9,906 nucleotides of DNA, from assembly GCA_025454185.1 (NCBI GenBank), contig JALOOY010000018.1, positions 1 to 9,906 on the forward strand, in the 5' to 3' direction. Shown here one piece after another: positions 6,788 to 9,906 of the stretch. Every line of letters begins with the position of its first letter. The first letter of the stretch is position 1. A model generated the notes under the pieces. It worked only from the letters and a program-made list of their open reading frames with translations, searched no databases and had not been told where the DNA came from. Made by a program: the position numbers and the translations under genes. This DNA is from Thermodesulfobacteriota bacterium (GTDB taxonomy: Bacteria > Desulfobacterota > RBG-13-43-22).

Positions 6788-7389
6788 AAAGTCCCGTCCA
6801 TCTTTCCGCCGTTGAAATCTTGCGGCGTCTTCCGACCCCTTTGTTCACAGCGGCCGATGCCGCCAAGTTTGTGTCCCATGAAAATGTCTTTTTGTACCGG
6901 GCTGTCCGCAAGGGCTATATTCAAAAACTGGCCAACAGGATTTACTGGAACGTTTTGTTCAGTCCCCGCCCGCCGGCTGTCGAAAGCGTGGCCTGCTTTG
7001 CCCGGCAGCCCTCTTATATCTCCGGAGAATGGGCCCTCAATTATCACGGAGTTTTGCTGCAGGTGCCGACAGTCTGCACCGCCATCACCTTAGCCGCCAA
7101 TGCGGGTCGAAGAAGCCGAATTTCCTATGGCGGCTTTGTCATCGAATATAGTCACATTCGGGAAGCGCTTTTTTTAGCCGCCGAGATATTGAACCTGGAT
7201 GGTATCCTGATGGCCACACCTGAAAAAGCGCTGCTGGATACGGTTTACCTGCGCCATCGGGGGCCGGATCGGAACGATCTGGAATTGGATGGTGTCAATC
7301 GGGAACGAATTCGGGACTTGGCCGCCATTTATCCGCGCACGGTGTCGCATTTAGTGGATAGGTTGTTCGTTCTCGAAGAGACAGAATAA
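6784..7389 (+). CDS. AbiEi-family antitoxin / winged-helix transcriptional regulator
   Basis: A 201-residue protein with an N-terminal winged helix (about residues 8-56), ending in the typical KGYIQKLANRIYW wing. A C-terminal AbiEi-type region carries PSYISGEWALNYHGVL (76-91) and TPEKALLDTVYL (145-156), both characteristic of the family. It should neutralise the preceding toxin and repress the shared promoter. The start is TTG 6784, overlapping the toxin stop as TTGA, with a good AAGGGGA site (6770-6776) 7 nt before it. The antitoxin thus has a much better ribosome site than the toxin, even though its gene comes second. Thirty nucleotides separate it from the DUF362 gene. A pure regulator role is possible, but the overlap with the toxin argues for a toxin-antitoxin pair. 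Confidence 0.85.
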   Translation: MKSPVHLSAVEILRRLPTPLFTAADAAKFVSHENVFLYRAVRKGYIQKLANRIYWNVLFSPRPPAVESVACFARQPSYISGEWALNYHGVLLQVPTVCTAITLAANAGRRSRISYGGFVIEYSHIREALFLAAEILNLDGILMATPEKALLDTVYLRHRGPDRNDLELDGVNRERIRDLAAIYPRTVSHLVDRLFVLEETE

Positions 7390-7419
7390 ATAGAAGGTTT
7401 GCCTTTTAGGGGGATCCTT

Positions 7420-8412
7420 ATGGAAAGGTGGAGCCGTCGAACATTCCTGAAGGCCTCCGGCCTTGCCGGGGCCGGAATGCTTTTGAACCGGGAAAGGAGC
7501 CATGCCATGGATTCAGGGAAGAGCCGAGTTTCTCTGGTAAAAACAGCGGACCGCAACGAAGGGGTCAAATCCTCCATACAAGCCCTGGGGATCAACCCCG
7601 TAAAAGGAAAGGCTGTTTTGATCAAGCCCAATTTCAACACGGCCGATGCCGCCCCGGGGTCTACACACAACGATACTCTGACGGCCCTGGTCGACGAAAT
7701 ATGGTCCCTGGGGGCCAGGAGCATCAGCCTGGGGGAACGGAGCTATCCGCCCACGCGGCAGGTGATGGAGCAGAAGGGCGTCCTGCCCCTGTTGAAGGAA
7801 CGTAGTGTCACGGTCATCAACTTTGACGACCTGCCTGCCAAAGACTGGGTGGAAATAATCCCGGAAAAGAGCCATTGGAAGAAGGGCTTTCGAGTGGCCC
7901 GGCCGGTACTGGAGGCCGAGTGCCTGGTCTCCACCGGCTGCCTGAAGACCCATCAGTACGGCGGCGTCTTTACCCATTCCCTGAAGTTGCACGTGGGAGT
8001 CGTGCCCACTACCCGCCAGGGGTTCGACTATATGAAAGAACTGCACAGTTCTCCTCATCAGCGAAAAATGATCGCCGAGATCAACCAGGCCTTTGCACCG
8101 GCCCTGGTGGTCATGGACGGCGTTGAGGTCTTTGTGGACGGGGGACCCATGACCGGGAAGCGGGCCCGGGGGGACGTTTTCCTGGCCTCGGCCGACCGGG
8201 TGTCCATCGATGCCGTGGGCCTGGCGGTACTGAAATCTCTGGGCAGCAATGAGGCCGTCATGGGGACGAAGATTTTCGAGCAGGAACAGATCAACCGGGC
8301 CGTGACGCTTGGCCTCGGGGCTTCCGGGCCGGACCGGATAGAGCTCGTTCCGGCAGACGATAGAAGCAGGGAATACGGCGACCGGATCATGAAGATTTTG
8401 TCGGAGGGTTAA
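7420..8412 (+). CDS. Tat-exported DUF362 protein
   Basis: A 330-residue protein with a twin-arginine signal, SRRTFLK (5-11), followed by a short hydrophobic stretch (about 14-22) and a possible cleavage after SHA (27-29). Tat export usually carries folded or cofactor-loaded proteins. The mature part matches DUF362: VLIKPNFN (66-73), the PGSTHND segment (79-85), and STGCLKTHQYGGVFTHSLKL around residues 172-191. No ferredoxin-type cysteine cluster is present, unlike DUF362 proteins fused to such a domain. The ATG at 7420 is preceded by AGGGGG (7408-7413) at 6 nt; an in-frame TTG at 7399 would move the Tat motif inward and is not preferred. No promoter is evident in the 30-nt gap, so it may be read from the toxin-antitoxin transcript. 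The molecular function is unknown. Confidence 0.86.
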   Translation: MERWSRRTFLKASGLAGAGMLLNRERSHAMDSGKSRVSLVKTADRNEGVKSSIQALGINPVKGKAVLIKPNFNTADAAPGSTHNDTLTALVDEIWSLGARSISLGERSYPPTRQVMEQKGVLPLLKERSVTVINFDDLPAKDWVEIIPEKSHWKKGFRVARPVLEAECLVSTGCLKTHQYGGVFTHSLKLHVGVVPTTRQGFDYMKELHSSPHQRKMIAEINQAFAPALVVMDGVEVFVDGGPMTGKRARGDVFLASADRVSIDAVGLAVLKSLGSNEAVMGTKIFEQEQINRAVTLGLGASGPDRIELVPADDRSREYGDRIMKILSEG

Positions 8413-8470
8413 CGTATTAAACCCCCATCTCACGTCTTCCAGACTGGGAAAGCGGAAATCCAAGGCCGTG

Positions 8471-8512
8471 CAGGGGTCAATCCCCCTGGATGCCGGATCG
8501 AGTCCGGCATGA
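8471..8512. repeat. Hairpin-forming intergenic repeat of the dispersed REP-like type
   Basis: Two adjacent inverted repeats lie in the 288-bp gap between the DUF362 gene and the TetR gene: CAGGGG (8471-8476) with CCCCTG (8483-8488), and ATGCCGGA (8490-8497) with TCCGGCAT (8503-8510), followed by GACG. The string resembles GGAT-CCGG-N-CCGG-CATGACG repeats scattered between genes of many Proteobacteria. There is no T-run, so it is not a standard terminator. I see no gene in the rest of this gap; its last 100 bp are AT-rich and lead into the TetR promoter. Confidence 0.55.
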
Positions 8513-8633
8513 CGGACCTGAACTGAAATGGTTTTAACTCGAATTTCGCCAGAAATTACCGCTTAAACCTTCCGTTTTTCATCGTTATTTATTAAGATAC
8601 TGATATTACTAGTTAAAAAAATAAATTTTTTTC

Positions 8634-8662
8634 TTGACATAGGGGATATTTTTTTATATTTT
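8634..8662 (+). promoter_or_regulatory. Promoter of the TetR-SulP unit
   Basis: TTGACA (8634-8639) is a perfect -35. The -10 is either TATATT (8655-8660, spacer 15) or TATTTT (8657-8662, spacer 17). An A/T-rich block just upstream (about 8613-8632) resembles an UP element. Predicted transcription begins near 8667-8669, inside the palindromic operator, so repression by blocking RNA polymerase is easy to picture. Confidence 0.72.
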
Positions 8663-8690
8663 AAAACTGACTGAGTGCTCAGTTTGTTTT
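8663..8690. promoter_or_regulatory. Palindromic TetR-family operator
   Basis: The central arms ACTGAG (8670-8675) and CTCAGT (8678-8683) are perfect inverted repeats around TG, and outer arms AAAAC (8663-8667) and GTTTT (8686-8690) extend the symmetry to 28 bp, with only 2-nt mismatched steps and the centre unmatched. ACTGA/TCAGT half-sites are typical of TetR-type operators. The site lies directly between the -10 box and the TetR ribosome site, so autorepression is strongly suggested. Confidence 0.75.
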
Positions 8691-8700
8691 TGGAGATAAA

Positions 8701-9354
8701 ATGACCAGGAAAGAAGTCATCCTACAGGCTGCCAGCAGGCTTTTCTCGGACAAGGGCTTCAAGGAAACCTCCGTTTCGGAGATTTCCGAGATAACCGGAG
8801 TGGCTGAAGGGACCATTTTTTATCACTATAAAAATAAAGAAGGGCTTTTCCTGGCCATCCTGGAAGGACTCAAGGAAGAGATCATCAAAGGGTTCGACCA
8901 ATATTTTCAAGAAAAAAGGTTCGATAACGGTCTGGACATGGTGGAGGGGGCCATTTCGTATTATTTATATCTGGCCGGGATGAAGGAGGACCGCTTTCAC
9001 CTGCTCCACCACCGCTACCCCTACGAACTGGCGGCGGTCAATCCCGTTTGCCGGGAACACCTGGAAGCCATTTACAACTGTGTGTTAGATATTTTTGAAA
9101 AGGCCATTCAGACCGGGCAAAATGACGGGTCCATCCAGGAGCTGTCCTCCCGCAAGATGGCCCTGATCCTTTTTTCCCTGGTGGACGGGCTGGTCCGCTT
9201 CAAGACCTACAATCTCTACGATCCGGGAGGATTATACCATGAATTGATCGCCGCCTGCCGCCGGATGCTCGGAAATCAACAGGGCCGGACAACGGGAAGC
9301 CGGCCTGAAGCCGTTAACCAGGAGGCGCCTCCGACCTCCTCAGACCCCTTGTAG
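8701..9354 (+). CDS. TetR/AcrR-family transcriptional regulator
   Basis: A 217-residue regulator. The N-terminal TetR helix-turn-helix is clear: ILQAASRLFSDKGFKETSV (7-25) followed by EISEITGVAEGTIFYHYKNK (27-46). The C-terminal half is the variable ligand-binding and dimerisation domain, and its ligand cannot be deduced. The last 20 residues or so, rich in S, P, T and E, look like a disordered tail. The ATG at 8701 follows TGGAG (8691-8695) by 5 nt. The 28-bp operator and the promoter upstream point to self-repression. The SulP-type transporter starts 11 nt after its stop, so the regulator probably controls that gene too. Confidence 0.93.
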   Translation: MTRKEVILQAASRLFSDKGFKETSVSEISEITGVAEGTIFYHYKNKEGLFLAILEGLKEEIIKGFDQYFQEKRFDNGLDMVEGAISYYLYLAGMKEDRFHLLHHRYPYELAAVNPVCREHLEAIYNCVLDIFEKAIQTGQNDGSIQELSSRKMALILFSLVDGLVRFKTYNLYDPGGLYHELIAACRRMLGNQQGRTTGSRPEAVNQEAPPTSSDPL

Positions 9355-9365
9355 AAGGATGAGGC

Positions 9366-9906
9366 ATGCTCAAAAAAATCTTTCCCTTTCTGGAATGGTT
9401 CAAGGAGTATAACGGTACCGCCCTGCGCGCCGACGCCATCGCCGGCCTGACCGTGGCCCTGGTGCTGATCCCCCAGTCCATGGCCTATGCCCAATTGGCC
9501 GGGCTCCCTACCTATTACTGGTTGTACGCGGCTTTTCTGCCGCCCATGCTGGCGGCCCTGTTCGGCTCGAGCCGGCAACTGGCCACGGGTCCGGTGGCCG
9601 TGGTTTCGCTGATGACGGCCGCTTCGCTGGCGCCCCTGGCCACGGCCGGGAGTGATGGCTATATCGCCTATGCCATTCTGCTGGCCCTGATGGTGGGGGT
9701 CTTCCAACTGCTGCTGGGCATCTTGCGTCTGGGGCTGGTGGTGAATTTCCTGTCTCACCCGGTGGTCAACGGTTTCACCAACGCTGCGGCCCTGATCATC
9801 GCCACTTCCCAGTTGGACAAGATGTTCGGGGTCTCGGTGGACACGGCCGAGCACCATTACGAAACGATTATGCGGGTCGTGCAGGCCGCCGTCCACCACA
9901 CCCATT
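9366..9906 (+). CDS. SulP-family anion permease, N-terminal part (cut by window end)
   Basis: The first 180 codons of an inner-membrane SulP/SLC26-type transporter, a family carrying sulfate, bicarbonate or other anions. The frame runs open to the end of the window. The family signature is plain: ADAIAGLTVALVLIPQSMAY (22-41), then AQLAGLPTYYWLYAAFLPPM and FGSSRQLATGPVAVVSLM, followed by HPVVNGFTNAAALIIATSQL near residues 137-156. Several hydrophobic membrane segments alternate in this stretch. The ATG at 9366 has AAGGA (9355-9359) 6 nt upstream. In full-length members a C-terminal STAS domain is usual, but it would lie beyond the window. The substrate cannot be decided from this fragment; co-transcription with the TetR regulator is likely. 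Confidence 0.93.
   Translation, partial: MLKKIFPFLEWFKEYNGTALRADAIAGLTVALVLIPQSMAYAQLAGLPTYYWLYAAFLPPMLAALFGSSRQLATGPVAVVSLMTAASLAPLATAGSDGYIAYAILLALMVGVFQLLLGILRLGLVVNFLSHPVVNGFTNAAALIIATSQLDKMFGVSVDTAEHHYETIMRVVQAAVHHTH

Noticed and set aside
8406..8424. GGGTTAA / TTAAACCC inverted repeat at the end of the DUF362 gene as terminator
   Set aside because: The stem has a bulge, little GC and is followed by C and mixed bases rather than a T-run.
9321..9332. Perfect palindrome GGAGGCGCCTCC inside the TetR 3' end
   Set aside because: It has no loop, no T-run and lies in the coding tail; likely chance in GC-rich sequence.
5471..9906. Attachment-site copy of the tRNA 3' end
   Set aside because: No repeat of the T-arm and acceptor sequence was found downstream in the window, nor any integrase gene.
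1..9906. CRISPR array, insertion sequence or rRNA
   Set aside because: No regularly spaced direct repeats, transposase motifs or rRNA sequences were seen.

Overview
The window reads as part of the chromosome of an anaerobic bacterium. The strongest clue is a complete four-subunit, oxygen-sensitive pyruvate/2-oxoacid:ferredoxin oxidoreductase. The GC-rich codon use, Tat-exported DUF362 protein and gene style would suit the Desulfobacterota (former Deltaproteobacteria), but that placement is inference; no phylogenetic marker is present. All genes I accept lie on the + strand.

Region 1 (1-5318) is metabolic. ilvB and ilvN encode the catalytic and regulatory subunits of acetohydroxyacid synthase. 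After a 72-bp, very AT-rich gap with promoter-like sequence come four tightly packed genes, porC-porD-porA-porB (gamma, delta, alpha, beta). Pyruvate is the substrate of IlvB and the likely product or substrate of Por, so the block links ferredoxin-dependent pyruvate metabolism with branched-chain amino acid synthesis. The exact 2-oxoacid used by Por cannot be fixed from sequence alone.

Region 2 (5319-7389) looks accessory. A tRNA-Asn(GTT) gene with its own promoter and encoded CCA is followed by an intrinsic terminator, a small GIY-YIG nuclease gene, and a second terminator that closely resembles the first. Next is a 34-bp near-perfect palindrome and a two-gene AbiE-type toxin-antitoxin pair. 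The nucleotidyltransferase toxin comes first and the winged-helix antitoxin second, overlapping by 4 nt, which reverses the usual AbiE order. No integrase, transposase or copy of the tRNA 3' end was seen.

Region 3 (7390-9906) holds a Tat-signal DUF362 protein, a 288-bp gap with a hairpin-forming repeat of a dispersed type, and a TetR-family regulator with a clear promoter and palindromic operator. The start of a SulP-family anion transporter follows 11 nt after the regulator and is cut by the window end. The regulator probably controls its own transcription and that of the transporter.

The best candidates for something less ordinary are the reversed AbiE pair with its large palindrome, and the GIY-YIG gene held between two look-alike terminators behind the tRNA.
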